Origin: Pyrocephalus nanus
Taxonomy: Eukaryota; Chordata; Aves; Passeriformes; Tyrannidae
NCBI GenBank assembly: GCA_038380795.1
Contig: CM076280.1
Coordinates: 11,279,001 to 11,343,000, forward strand
Length of the DNA: 64,000 bases
Direction of reading: 5' to 3'
Shown here in pieces: positions 23,791-35,906 of this stretch (position 1 is the stretch's first letter; every line of letters starts with the position of its first letter). A program made the position numbers and the translations under genes. A model generated the notes under the pieces. It worked only from the letters and a program-made list of their open reading frames with translations. It ran no database searches and was not told where the DNA came from.

Positions 23791-26074
23791 TTTCCTCACT
23801 CTGACCGTGGGACTCCCATCTGGTTTGATTCAGCTGTCAACCCTGGAGCAGAGAGTGGCAGTAACAAAAGGCTTTTTCAGACATAATCCCACTAAACGGA
23901 GACAATCCTGTTATGTTTCCAGGCGACAGGAATTGAGACTTTAGTGCCAGAGTATGAGGACTCTGCCCTAAGGGCTTTGTTTCAGGACTTAATGTCAGGT
24001 GATCTCAGGGCCAGCCTGGTCTTTGTGCCCTAAAGCAGCACAGATTAAGCCCTAAACATGTATTTTTAAACTGAGCAAAGCCCAAGAGGTGTGACAGACA
24101 ATCTGGGATGGGGAGGAAACACCAGACCAGCATCCCAGTAAGAGGGATTAGTCTGGCCAAGACAATAGCAGCCGTGAATCTCTGAGGGGCATGGCCTGAC
24201 ATGCCAGCTGAGGGCTGGGCTGCCCTCCCCATGCCATCTACACCAGCCTGCCAAAGTTCAAATGTCTGACAAGCATCACACTGCAGCTCCTGTATTCCCA
24301 GCCCATGTGTCCCCGATCCCCAGCAGAGGCCACTTAATACCCAATTAACAGGACTCTTTCTAATGAACTGAGCCTTAACCGCCAGCCACTCCATGCTTTA
24401 ATCTCTCCCCGATGGAGTGGAAGGGCTTGGCAGGTGTCACTTCGGGCTGGGGTGACAGGGCAGATCTGCCCTGCCAAAGCACAGCCCCTCCCTGAGCCCC
24501 CTCCCCCAAAAAAAACAGCAGGGCAAAGAGCATCCCTGTTTCCATGGGCCCTGCAGCTCTGAGGAGTTCATCTCTCCCTGTCCCCAGACCAGAACACGTT
24601 ACCTCCATCCCCGTTTTCCTCCTGACTCCTCCTGACTGCCTCGGTCTGTCCCACTCTGGAAGCTGTTCCTGCCTGCCAGAGCCCTTTTGGAGCCATGCTC
24701 AGGGTGAGGGCCCCGGTGCCACGGTGTGTGCCCAGGCAGCCTCTTCACCACACTTGTCCCCAAAGGCACGAGCCAGCAGCCTCTTGTAGGGCCCAGGGAT
24801 GCAAGGAAAAGCAGACCTCACCCAGGAGATATGGCCATCCCAAAGAAACCAGGACGGGGTGTCTTCAGCTGTGATTTCTCAGAACAGAGATTTGACAGTC
24901 CTGTAGAAATGGAAATATTTACAGTTGTACCAGGGCTGCTCACCTCTCCACAGATACAGTGTGGATGCTGCTGCCTTTCCCCTCAGTGCTCCAGCTGTTT
25001 ACCTGGGGTTTCTGGGGATGCCAGGAGCCAAGTCTGGGTGCAGGGGGAGGGCTGAGTGTCCAGCAGATAATCCTGCAGCATCATTGCATTGCCATGTTTC
25101 CTTCAGCTGCAGATCTCAGCATCCTTCACACGGGATGACACAGACTGCCTCCGTCCCGGGAAGGGCTGGGAGGGCATTAGCCAAGATCACAGATGGGGGA
25201 AGCAACACTGAGAGCAGGAATGCATTAAACACTGGCTCCTGTCTCTGTCAGGTGCCTGCAAGAAGCAGAGCCAAGAGGGCTTTGCTTAAAGCCCCAGAAC
25301 AAACCTTTGGAGCAGATCTTGGACTCTGTGCCCCAGCCTTTGGCTGCCTTAGCCACAAAACAGCTCCACACACACGGCGGGGACAGGACACAGTGGGAGA
25401 AGAATATGGTGTCCTGGATCCCTGGGGTTCTCCAGATTCTGGGGGAATGACTGGCATGGCCCCAGACCCTGCCACACAAGCTGCTGGCACTCCTGGTGCT
25501 GGACAGGCTCTGGCCTGGGCTGAACTGTGCCCGTTGCCCTGCTAACACACGGAGCCAGGCAGCTCCTGCCATGGGCCCTGCTCTTCTCTAGCTGGGCACA
25601 GAAAGGTTTGAGCTATTCACTCATTGCTTTCTAGAAGCCACTGGCCTAAGGCTGAGGAAACAGACTGGATCCTGTGGGATCACTGAGGAGCAGTGGACAG
25701 GATCCTGTGGGATCTGTGCAAACATATTGCTGGAGCAGCTTGTGCAGCTCCCCCCAGTTTGCAGCCAGCGGTGTTGAACAGCAGAACTGAGTGTGGAGCA
25801 GCTTCCCTGCAGACCCCATTAGCCTGAGCTGGAGTTGCCAACAATAGGCCGGGCCCTGCAGCCCTGGAGAGGGGCTTGAGCTGGTCTGGTACATCCTGTC
25901 AGAGCTGCCCAAAGCAGGCAGGGGGGTGTCAATGAGCAAGGACCGTGCCCTGTTTGCTCCTGGGCCACCGCTTGCCCAAGCACAGCCCTGCTCCCTGCCC
26001 TGTGCCAGCAGGATTCCCTGGAGGAGCAGGCTGCACTGAGGGGGTCCTTCTGCCTTTGCTGGGGTGGGGCTTCT

Positions 26075-26225
26075 CTCTGCCTTAATTTTCTCCCAGGTGA
26101 ATTTCTCCTGTGCCTTAATTAAGCTCCTCTTTGGCTTAGGACTGTGGACAGTCGGAGCAGTTGTAAATTACCCCATCCCCCAGACAGACTTTGTCCGGCT
26201 CTCAGCCCCTAATTACTCTGCTCAG
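26075..26225. promoter_or_regulatory. Small candidate conserved noncoding element
   Basis: The interval carries a TTAATTAA palindrome (26115-26122), a TAATTA core (26210-26215) and gacagtcggagcagttgt (26147-26164), which recurs with one change at 34391-34408. It sits between GC-rich blocks. Confidence 0.3.
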
Positions 26226-26999
26226 CCCCCGGAGAGGAGGGGTCTGCTGGAGACAGACAGAGCAGAGAATATCAGGTGCGACAGACCCTGCTTGGACAGC
26301 AGCCCTTGGAAATGTGGTGCTGCTGCCCAGCACAAAGAGCCACGGGCACACCCGAGCAGAGCCCTGTGCTCGCACCTAAGGAGTGAAAAACCCTTCCCTT
26401 GCAGCTCTGGGCTGTGGTCAGGATTCCCCCCGCCGTGTGTGTCCCAGGCTGGTTCCTGCTTGCTGACTCAGTGGGTCCCCAGCAGTGCTTCAGAGAGCTC
26501 GCTGGGGCAGGACACGGTGAATGAGGGCAGCAGGCTGCTCTGGGAGAGTTTAGACGTATTTGTGGAACACAGCCTGTGGGATGCAGTTGGTCCTTTGCAG
26601 GAGACACGCTGTGAGTCCCTTGCAATCTCCTCTGCAGCTCCTCCTCCAGCAGAGCTCAAGCAGCCCTGCGTGCTGTGATGGATTTGTTCACAGGAAGTCT
26701 TCGGACACTGGGGCAAGTCTGTGTTTTCTGTTTTCTGATAAACAACCATGCAGACAAGAGCTGGGCTCATGCACTGGGCTGTGTGGAACAAGGAGTGAGG
26801 GAACCTGTCCAGCTGGGCTTGTCCAGGGAGGCACAGGGGACACTCCTGCCCTAGGACAGGGGGACAGGCCACCCTGCCCACTGCCTGCCACTCACTGCCC
26901 TGGGCAGAGGAAGGGGTGTCTTTGGGGGCAGCAGTGTGTGTGCCCTGTCCCCCCAGGGCAGGGCAGCTGCTCCAGGATCACTCTTTATGCAAAGATTAA

Positions 27000-27420
27000 A
27001 AGAAAAAATGCTCCTCTCTGAGCTTGCTGCTTTGTCTAAGTCTTGAATGATTTTCTGTCACTAGGTATCAAACTGCAGTTGAAAGGATTTCCCGTTGACA
27101 TTTAGCAGTATTAAATTACAAAATAACCACAAGTCAGCCACTCAGTATGATATAAACAGTGGGATTTGACAGAGCTTTTTCTGGCCTTGGGGACCAATTT
27201 ACTCATTTTTACAGTCCCAACTCCAGTCATCCACTGGTAATGCACAGCGCCTTTTGGACACCACCTATTTGGAATTAGAGACACATATGGCAGAGTGTAA
27301 TTACCTATTTACTCTGCTGCTGAATCAGCAAACTGAGGCTAGTTAACATTACAGCTCATAAGTCCCTTTCATAACCGTGGGTCAGTGCTGGAACTGAGCA
27401 AAATTAATGCAAAAGAAAAA
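27000..27420. promoter_or_regulatory. AT-rich island, candidate conserved noncoding element
   Basis: Roughly 400 bp of low-repeat, AT-rich sequence with gcagtattaaattac, tgatataaacagtggg, gagtgtaattacctattt (TAATTA at 27298-27303) and the 17-mer at 27353-27369 shared with 15091-15107. It has no meaningful open frame. It is one of the best-looking enhancer candidates in the window. Confidence 0.35.
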
Positions 27421-28068
27421 GAATTCCTCTCAAACGGGGAGCCAAAAAAATCAGATGATTTAACAGGGAAAAAATGGACTCTCAATGCTTTCTGAGAGGA
27501 AGAAATCTGAGGAAGCTCGGCCAGGCTTCTGGGAGGAGGGGCCTGGACCATCGCTTATTCCCACTGGTGTAAATCGGGAGTAGCTGTGGAAATGTCTTGC
27601 TGAAAGTCTGAAATAAATGAGAGGGAAATCAGGCACACTGGCCAGAGCTCCGGCTCAGCTCCCTGAGGAAACAGGCAGCTGGTCTGAGCTCTGGCTCTGC
27701 ATCCTGCCACCCCACGGGGCCCAGCCGGGCTCTGTGCTGGCTCCTGGGGCTGGGCTGACAGTCGCTCTTGTTTGCACCGAGCAGGGGTTTAGCCCCTCGT
27801 CCCCGGCTGTGGCACCGGGGCTGGACGGGCACAGGAGCGGTGGCTGAACCTCCCTGGCTCCAGGATTGTCCTCTCCACATCCCCTGTCCCTTTGCAGCCC
27901 TGCCCACCGGTGAATACCCAGTGACACAACCTGTGAGCTCAAACATTCCCTGGGGAGGGAATGGCAGAGCAGCCAAGGTGGGGAACGCTGCCCAGGCAGG
28001 AACGCTGCGGGCAGGAAGAGGAACCGCTTGGCTGGCAAGGCACGGGGGCTTCCCCAGCCTGCAGCCAT

Positions 28069-28279
28069 GGAGAGCCCCAGCCTGGGCACCCACAGAGCCC
28101 CCACAGCCACGGAGAGCCCCTGCCTGGGCACCCACAGAGCCCCCACAGCCACGGAGAGCCCCAGCCTGGGCACCCACAGAGCCCCCACAGCCACGGAGAG
28201 CCCCAGCCCGGGGCACCCACAGAGCCCCCACAGCCACGGAGAGCCCCAGCCTGGGCACCCACAGAGCCCCCACAGCCAC
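28069..28279. repeat. 42-bp minisatellite, 5 copies
   Basis: Five copies start at 28069, 28111, 28153, 28195 and 28238. The fourth is 43 bp because of one extra G. Each copy contains agcctgggcacccacagagc or a close variant. Because 42 is divisible by three, open frames on both strands contain 14-residue repeats. The single-base insertion in copy 4 would break any real protein frame. Confidence 0.93.
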
Positions 28280-31200
28280 AGAGGGTCCCAGCCCATGGTG
28301 CTCCACCAGCTGCATGGATGGGATGGGGATGAAAGGCTCAATTTCCACCAGTGCCAGCAAGAAAAAGGAGCAGTGTCCTGCTCTTGGGGCACACCAGCCA
28401 AGGGGAATCCATCCAGTGGGTGACTGGATCTCTCAGCTCCGTGTCTCAAGGGCACTGGGGCCTGCTTTGTTCCTGTTGAGTGGGGTGTGAGAGGACTCTG
28501 GGGGACCTCAGTGCCTGTCCACTCTTGGCTGCAGGATCTGATGCCTGCAGTCATAATCCAGCCACTGGCACATGGTTGTTGTGTCCCCAGCCTGGGGAGA
28601 GGGAGGTGCTCTGCACCGACATCAAGGGCAGGGGAAGGAGGCAGCTTCCATTCCTATCTATGTGTGCCAAAGAGGCAAAACAATAGCAGGAACCTAAACT
28701 GCCAACAGGAAAGTGAGAGACTCCTCTGGAAACCACCATCTAGAGCTGTAGGAACATGTTCCTCCTCCCACTGACTTTCAAAGCTTTGCAATGATTAAGA
28801 CACGTCCCTGCCAAGGCTCCTCCATAAAGCTGCTATTAGGTGGTTTCCCTGTGGGACAGGGTGAGGTACAGGACTCCACGGTGCTCTGATGGGAGATAGC
28901 AGAGGAGGTGTTGGTGCCTGGCTCTACCCACAGCTGGGCCTTGCTCGTCTCTCGTGGGGAGGTTTGTGGTCCTGGGTCAGGAAGCACCCGTGAGCTGTGC
29001 TGTTCACAGGACGGTGGTGGCACGTTGCTACCCTGGCCTAATTTGTGTCTCACCTGGCTCCTGCTACTCCAAAATGGAAAAGAACCACTTTAATTTCCTC
29101 CCTCTACATTCACTTGGCCATGGTGACCAGTCACTGCCACTAACAGGAGGGAACTGAGTTACCCTGACAAACACATGATGTGCACAGATAAGTTCCTGGC
29201 CCTGCCCAGCTCCTCAGTTTCTACAGCCACGAACTTGGGGCAGTACTGACCCGCTCCCCTGCACTGCTGCAGAGGCTGGGGGGTAAATCATGGGTTTGGG
29301 CACTGCAGAGAGGGGAACGGGGCATCCTGAGCGGGGCCCTGCCCTCCTGCCCCCACCGAGCAGGGAGCAGCCCCTGCAGCCTGTCTGCAGCCTCTGGGTG
29401 GGGAAACACTTTGGTTTTCTTATTAGCCCTCATTTTTTGCTCTCAGTTTTTTTATTTGGTTTTTGTTTAAGAGGGGAGGAGAGGGAAGACAGAGAACAAA
29501 AGCACTCGGGAGGACAAGCTTTCTTCTGGGTGAGATGCTGCACAGTAGGAGAAACAAAAATGCCTTAGAGGTGAAAGTGTTCCAGGGAATGTGACTGAAA
29601 TACCCATCCCTCTTGCTGAGCTGGGGCCTCATTTGCCTTGGGACCACATGCAAGAAGGGATTGTGCTGGGGGAGCTTCTCTGTGGCTGGACCTCTCCTGC
29701 CTGGTGTGTGTGCAAGAGCCACCCCACTGTACTTCTCCAGCTGTGGACGTGCCTTGTCTGGTACAAGCAGAAAATAACACCAAGTCCCTGCCTTTCCACA
29801 CCATCCTCCCTGCACAGGGAGTGTGTGGAGGAGGAGGAGGGTCAGACCACAAAGCTGGGCTGCAGGACTGGTATGTCCTTATTCTTCCCCCTGCTATTAT
29901 TCCCTCTGCTAGCACGGGTTTTGTACTTGAAGCATTAGTTTCCCAATCTGTAAAGCAGAGATGGAAACTTGAAGCCTCGCAGGAATATTTTACACACTTC
30001 AGATGGAGTTTGTCTCATCTGAATTCACATCTACCTGCCTCTTCCCCCCAGCCCTGTATCTTTTTCTTTCTCTGTGATTTCAGATAGAGTCCCATAAATC
30101 ATGTTCCAGGCCTAAATTAAATGACTGCTTAGAAGTCAAATCCCATCTGTGGCATGCCCTGTGACCTGGCAGTCTTCCTTTCCATCCCTTGGAGCTGGCA
30201 ATGTCCCAGGGTCTCAGGGAAGTTCTGCAGAAGGATTGTCAGGCTCCTGGGATTTAGTTTAGATCAATATTTCCATGCCCAAAACCTGTTTTGGGGGGAA
30301 AGGAGAGAAGAAAGCAGTTTGAAGCAGAGTTTTAAATTGGCCACGTAAAGTCCATACACTTAAAATATGAAGCAATCTGTTTTAGATCTGAATTTGTTGG
30401 ATCCTCTAAAAGGCTATGGAAACTGAACTGCAAGAAATCCTGTTTCTCCCACACTTGCTGTTCCTGGTTCTGTGCTCTCTGAACATCCTCCCCCCGTGTG
30501 CTGCAGCCACTGCTACAGGGGAAGGGGCTGCAGTTTGATATCTTGGAAGTGTCAAAAGTCTGATTTTTATCTCAAGTGAGCATTTCTGCTTAATTTAACA
30601 GCAGCACTTAGAAGTATCTGAGGACTGCCCAAAATGTACCTAAAGAATGCGGAGGGACAGAAGTAATGACGGGAAGCTGTTCCAAAAGCAGCAGGAGATG
30701 TGATTGCAGCAGGGCAGGATCAGGCTCCGGCCCCGCCGCGCCACAGACAGGGTGCCAACAGCTTCCCTGGGGAGGAGACAGGGTTGGGACCCACTCCAGG
30801 ACTTTTCCATGGGAATTCAGCAAGACCTATTTTCTGATGAAGCCGAGGTTGGCAGCACACATAGCTGAGCCAAGGAGTTCACTCCAGAACACGGTGATTT
30901 TTAATAAAGTCACAATTGCTGCTCTGTGCTAAATGAGTCATTTTAAAGTCAGTCCCTCATAAAACAATCGCTTCCCAGATCCTGCTCCCTTCCATCCATG
31001 TCTCAGAGCACAGCACACTTTTATGGCACAAACACCACCTTCCCTCGTGTTGCTGCTCGACAGTCACTGCTTGTTCTCGCCGGTCCGTCCGCAGCCACCT
31101 CCAGGCCGTGCACAATGCCAGGAACAGCAGGCTGGGAGAGGGGCTGGCACATCCCACATCCAGACCCCAGTGACAAGTGCCCTGACGTGTGACACCGCCC

Positions 31201-31584
31201 CGCTGGGCACAACAGGGCCCTGTTGCTGGGGTTGGGGGCCAGGCCGTGGGCAGGGGTGGCTGAGGCCGCTGTTCTCAGCACGGACACTCATCTCACCGCT
31301 TTCTAGTCCACTGGCTCTTCACAAACTTTGGCAAACAGAAATCTGTGTTGGAGCCTCCTTCAACTGCCTGCCAAATTACATAAAATTATTTAAAATTGGC
31401 CAGTGAGCTAAAAAGATGGGGGTGGAGGAGGTGGGGGAGATGACAGATGGATGGTGTGAATGCAGGAGTCTTGCGTCCTTAGGAAGCCAAGCTTAAAACA
31501 CTCAGGAAACCGAGGAGGTCTCTGATCCATGAACCCCTTTGTTCCCAGGCACTAATCCACCCAAACCGACCGAGCTGCTGGAGT
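28280..31584. other. Intergenic DNA without a supported gene
   Basis: Mixed-composition unique sequence. Open frames up to about 150 codons are shadows of GC-rich composition. A MIR-like fragment at 29934-29990 is annotated separately. AT-richer spots are near 30100-30140, 30340-30420 and 30890-30960. Confidence 0.55.
29934..29990 (-). repeat. Probable ancient MIR-like SINE fragment
   Basis: The + strand reads ttagtttcccaatctgtaaa followed by gcagagatggaaact. This closely follows the reverse complement of the MIR/CORE-SINE segment usually written 'cagtttccccatctgtaaaatgggg'. The similarity covers about 40-55 bases. It would be a remnant inherited from early amniotes. Confidence 0.4.
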
Positions 31585-31724
31585 GCAGGACGGTTCAGTT
31601 GGCTTTGTTTGTTTGATATTTGCAGGACGGTTCAGTTGACTCTGTTTGTTTGCTGTTTGCAGGACAGTTCAGTTGACTCTGTTTGCTGTTTGCAGGATGG
31701 TTCTGTTGACTGTGTTTGCTGTGT
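31585..31724. repeat. 33-37-bp tandem repeat, 4 diverged copies
   Basis: Copies start at 31585, 31622, 31659 and 31692, each beginning gcagga(c/t)(g/a)gttc followed by gttgactctgtttg or a variant. The first two are 37 bp and the last two about 33 bp, having lost a tgtt unit. The divergence suggests an older array than the GC-rich minisatellites. Confidence 0.85.
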
Positions 31725-34559
31725 GAGGACGTGTGTCCCCAGGTGATGGCTGGGAACAGGGCACGTTCATTATTGACTGTGGATCACAACCTTGTAAAAC
31801 AGCGCTGTGTAAAACACACACTGTGAGCGTTTGTAACCTGAACACAAACTGCCAAACACACGTTCACACCACTCTGGTATTTTGGTTTAATATGTATATA
31901 TTTTCTTTTACAATTTAGATCTAATGGAAAACATGTGGTTTGTGCTGAGCAAAAGCAATAATAGGACTCTGCTGGCACTGCCTGTGCTCTCTCTCTGGCT
32001 TGTGGCTCCAGATCCTGCGGAATGACTCGAGCGTGTTCCTCATCCCCACCCAAACCTGAACGCTGCGGTTTCCAAAAACGCTGTTGTCTTGGCAACCTTC
32101 CAGATCCTTTCTGGGCATTTAAAACTTGGCTGAAACTAGTGGAGCAAAAGCACGTTCCAAGTGTTTTCCCAGGCCTCTGGCACAACACCTGACTGCGCCG
32201 CCGCTTTCTTCCCGAGCCTCGGTGGCTTCAGTTGTCTTTGCTCTTCTTTCAGCAGCAGTGGCACCCCTGTGGTACCTCCCTGTTTCCTTCCTGTTTAAAA
32301 GAAAGCCCCAAATCCGCCCAGTATTTGAACCAGGGGCACCGAACCATTTCTGTTCTGTGGTTATTCACATCTGAGAACTGCAAACAGCGAGGACAGCGAT
32401 GCTGCACGGCCCTCCAGAGAGCTGACTCAGCACTTTCAACTTCCTGAGTGGTACAGACTTAAGAGGGCATGAAACAGGGCTGCCGCTTTAGAAACGGCAC
32501 AGAAACCCTGCAAACGCAGAAAACCGCTCAAAGAAATGTAAATTGGACTGAGTGCCATTGAAACACACAGGAAAATCCTTCATTGGGAATGTAAATTTAA
32601 ACAAAATCGTCTACCTCCTGCCTTCCCACACAAAGGGAACCTGCTGCCTCTTCCCTAGGAGAGTGTTTTACCAAGCTCATATGAAACTCTTTTTACAACA
32701 TCCCTTTGTCTCTCTTGGAACCTGACCAAGAACTATAAGCCTTTAAAGAGAGCTTTTTGCTTGTTCAGGCCCAAGGGGAGTAGCTGGGTATAAATAATAG
32801 ATCGGCCTCTTCCCTCTCCAGTGTTTCTGTTGTGCTGCTCTCACAGACACAACCTGGCAAAGGTGTGGTGGTTCCTGCAGCAGCAAGGGGACAGTTCCCT
32901 GCCCTGCCTTGAAGGAGCTCGATGATAAAGTGAGGAACAGCTGACAGGACCAGGGCTGGTATGTGCAGCCCAGCGGACGTGACGTTCCAATTTTAGAAAA
33001 CTACAGCTGGGGAGCCTTGCTCTCTGGCTGGACCTTGCTGCTGTTTTCCATACAGGGAGCCTTGGGAGAGCCGTGTCTTATCTGTGGGGCCTGCTCAGCA
33101 GTAACAGCCCCTCGTGCAGGCAGCTGGTGGTTAACAGTCAATACCTTTGGAGCACACACCTAGCCAGGGAAAAATGCTGGGGATTTGCAATACACAGCCA
33201 GGCAACAGGAACTGCTTGTTTTCCCAAAGTGATCAGCTCTGCCACCTCGTCCTGAAAAGCCACAGTTGTCCTTTGTTTTCAGTTTTGCCAGTACTGCATT
33301 TTCCATCTCTCCCTCACATGTGTTGTAGCCCCAGTGGTCCAAGCAGTGCTGCTTCCCACCAACCCCACTCCCACCCAGCCCTGCCTTTCTTCTCCCTTCA
33401 TCCTGTGCCTGCTAAACTGTTAAAAACCACCTCACAGTTACCCTTAAGTGTTCTCCTCCCTGGTGTCAGTCTGCCTTGAACTGTCGAGTTTGGAACTGGC
33501 AGTTCCCACCCACTGCTTCCCCACTGCCGTGGGGGTGAGGAAGGGAGGTGGGTGCTGGTCTGTGGTCCCAAAAGGAAAGTCTGTATTTATCTCCTGGCAA
33601 GCAGAATTAGGAACTTGAGTGAGAGTATATATCTGCTCTCTCCTACTCCTCAGTTCCCTTCTTGGTCTCTCTGGGCAGATTAAGGCTTTTGTGCTGTTCT
33701 TACCAAGGTCAGTGATCTATTCTTTTGTATTCACTGTTCTCCACTCAATTAGTTGAGGGCATTTAACATGGATTTTTCATATTTGCATCGCAAATTCTAA
33801 ATGATCCATGGAAAGCAGCTGTTCAGAAACTTCTGAATTCATTATCCCCAGCGTCTCAGAGTAAAAACTTTGCCAGCCTTCTCACTGGGGCCCTGTGTAG
33901 TCAGATGGGAAGCTGTCAGTCATTGTGGTCTGCACTGAGGAAAGTACGTGATGCTGTGGCATCTGGCTTCCATTTCACATTCCCTACAGCCTCTTCTTTA
34001 CCTGACCTGCTATTTCCTGGTAGCTGTGCTGGCTGATCAGCAGCTGCAGACCTGTGGAGCAGCAGCTCTGGCAGTGTCCAGTGTCCTTCCACATCTTCCC
34101 TCTGCACTCCCCCAGCCCGCTCAGCCCAGCCCAGCTCAGCCCAGAGCAGGCTGGCAGCAGGCACGGGACAGGCCCAGGATAGAGCCAGACACAACCTGCA
34201 TGTGCCCAACACACCCGTGTGCAAACCCCAAAATCACCTGCCCAGAGCTCTGCTGGCCCTTCTGCATCCCCTCCCCTGTCCCTGTGGCCATTGCATTCCT
34301 TGCTGCAGGAACAGCTGGCTGAGAGCCAGAGCCTGCTCCTGCTTTCTCCGCTCTTTCCTTCCTCCCGTCCTTCCTTCCTTGGCGGGGTGTGACAGTCGGA
34401 GCGGTTGTTTATTGCCTTTGTTTCCCCATCTAATCAGATCTCTTTCCCTGACATTATGCAGCTCAGCACAAGCACTCCAGGTGGGATGAATCCAGTTCAG
34501 TGCCCTGCTCCCACCCTCTGCTGCTCCTATCACTAATGAACTGCAAACAACCATGTTCC

Positions 34560-34760
34560 CCATGTTCAACCTTCACCCTGTCCAATGCATCCATAATCTA
34601 AATATAGGCCATAATTATTCCGCTGGCGTCTGTTGGCCCATTGACAGAACTGACAGTGGCAGAGGTCGGGAGACCCTTTGCACCTTTAATACATTCCCTT
34701 AACCATTTCCCTGCCGCTGATTGTTACGGTCTCCCTAACATCCAGTAAATGTCTGGGATT
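34560..34760. promoter_or_regulatory. Candidate conserved noncoding element
   Basis: Non-repetitive sequence with ccataatctaaatatagg, ggccataattattccgctgg, acctttaatacattcc and ctgattgttacgg. It has no long open frame and no tandem structure. It lies close to the next island, so both may be parts of one element cluster. Confidence 0.35.
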
Positions 34761-34799
34761 TGTTCTTTGGCAGATCCAAATCTGTTCCTTAGTCTGTCT

Positions 34800-35250
34800 G
34801 CTTCCTGTGCCACCGAATGCTGATTATTTTCTTCCCTCTAATTGGGACACTTTGTTTGTTTACCTGGTTGTGCAATCAAAATGTGAACCCAGGGTGCTCT
34901 TTTCCAGCCAATGACCTGCATCTCCCTGAGATGCAAATCCCAGTGCCTGAGAAAATGAGTGCAGGAATCGATCTCCTGGCCAATGCACTGTTTCCATGTT
35001 GGAAGCAGAGGCACTGACTTTCCATATTATTATTTTTATGGCCCTATGGAACAAACAGTTGAATATGGTGCTATGAGAGCGAATGGTGGGGGGAGAAGCT
35101 AATTTGTGCTGTAAGTAATTTGATCACAAATCATTTAGAGAATGTAAATTGTAGGGGAGAGATGTCACTCCTGGCAGGAGGTCGCCTGTGTCACCTGTCA
35201 GACAGTCCCCAGTGGCGATCATGAAAATTTCTTTGTGGGATTATTAATAA
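34800..35250. promoter_or_regulatory. Candidate conserved noncoding element with octamer site
   Basis: The block contains a perfect ATGCAAAT octamer (34931-34938, the POU-factor type), ccctctaattgggac, ccatattattatttttatgg, gtaagtaatttgatcac and aaatcatttagag. About 450 bp show little repetition and no coherent open frame, which fits an enhancer-like element. Confidence 0.35.
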
Positions 35251-35330
35251 ATAAACATAATGCTCTGCATTTCTGCGGCACCTTTCAGGGCAGGGACAGA
35301 AAGCACTGCAACATTAAGAACTGTGCTCTG
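35240..35330 (+). repeat. Possible ancient L3/MIR-type 3-prime remnant
   Basis: The order ctgcggcacctttca, then aaagcactgcaacattaa, resembles the widely conserved amniote repeat tail 'agcacctttcat ... aaagcactttacaaacatta'. The similarity is short and degraded and was judged by eye only. Confidence 0.3.
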
Positions 35331-35763
35331 CAATTATTTTAACTTCCTTTCAAAATATTACTTTAAAGGCTAAATTTGTAATTTGTTTGAGTTCTTGAGT
35401 GTTACCATCACAAAATGGTATTAAATTTAAATGGCATGATTGCCACCTGCACCTCAGCTCGTTTTGAGGTAAAGGGCAACATCTTGATGAATCAAGTGAA
35501 GTGACAAATCATTGGTTCTGAGATGTACGTTTAGTGTTTGCAGTGTAGGAGCTCTTGGAGAGCAGTGGTTGGGAATCCCACCTGCTCCTACAACCGACAA
35601 AGTTTGTGCCCCACAGAATTTATAGTTCAGTTCACAACCAAGAACAGTGCTAGAAGAGAAAGGAGGAGGTGGCTGGATGAGACTGTTTCGACCCCCTGTA
35701 AGCATGGGACATCCCACAGCTCATGGGACACAGGGCTATAACCCTAAAACTGCCATGCTGGTC

Positions 35764-35906
35764 TTCAGTGTGCAGGATGTACTGTTGCTGTTCAGTGTGC
35801 AGGATGCACTGCTGTCATTCACTGTGCAGGATGCACTGTTGCTGTTCAGTGTGCAGGGATATGCTGGTGTTCACTGTGCAGGATGTACTGTTGCTGTTCA
35901 CTGTGG
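35764..35906. repeat. 27-bp tandem repeat, 5 copies
   Basis: Copies at 35764, 35791, 35818, 35845 (25 bp) and 35870, plus a partial copy, follow the pattern ttca(g/c)tgtgcaggatg with a following cactgttgctg-like part. Moderate divergence and one shortened copy are visible. Confidence 0.9.

Larger units (their letters stand above)
23369..28068. other. Intergenic DNA without a supported gene
   Basis: GC-rich unique sequence with many domain-less open frames. AT-richer islands lie at 26075-26225 and 27000-27420 (annotated separately). At about 25664-25713 a short segment around aggatcctgtgggatc is imperfectly duplicated. No gene or RNA gene was recognised. Confidence 0.55.
31725..35763. other. 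Intergenic DNA without a supported gene
   Basis: Mostly unique sequence of lower GC than the left part. Candidate regulatory islands at 34560-34760 and 34800-35250, and an old repeat remnant at 35240-35330, are listed separately. An AT-rich spot at 33740-33840 has a perfect ATTTGCAT octamer near 33781. The region near 34370-34450 carries the motif shared with 26147-26164. Confidence 0.55.

Noticed and set aside
24925..26678. Open frames of about 205 codons as possible genes
   Set aside because: Overlapping frames on the other strand, no domain, no splice context and GC-driven composition.
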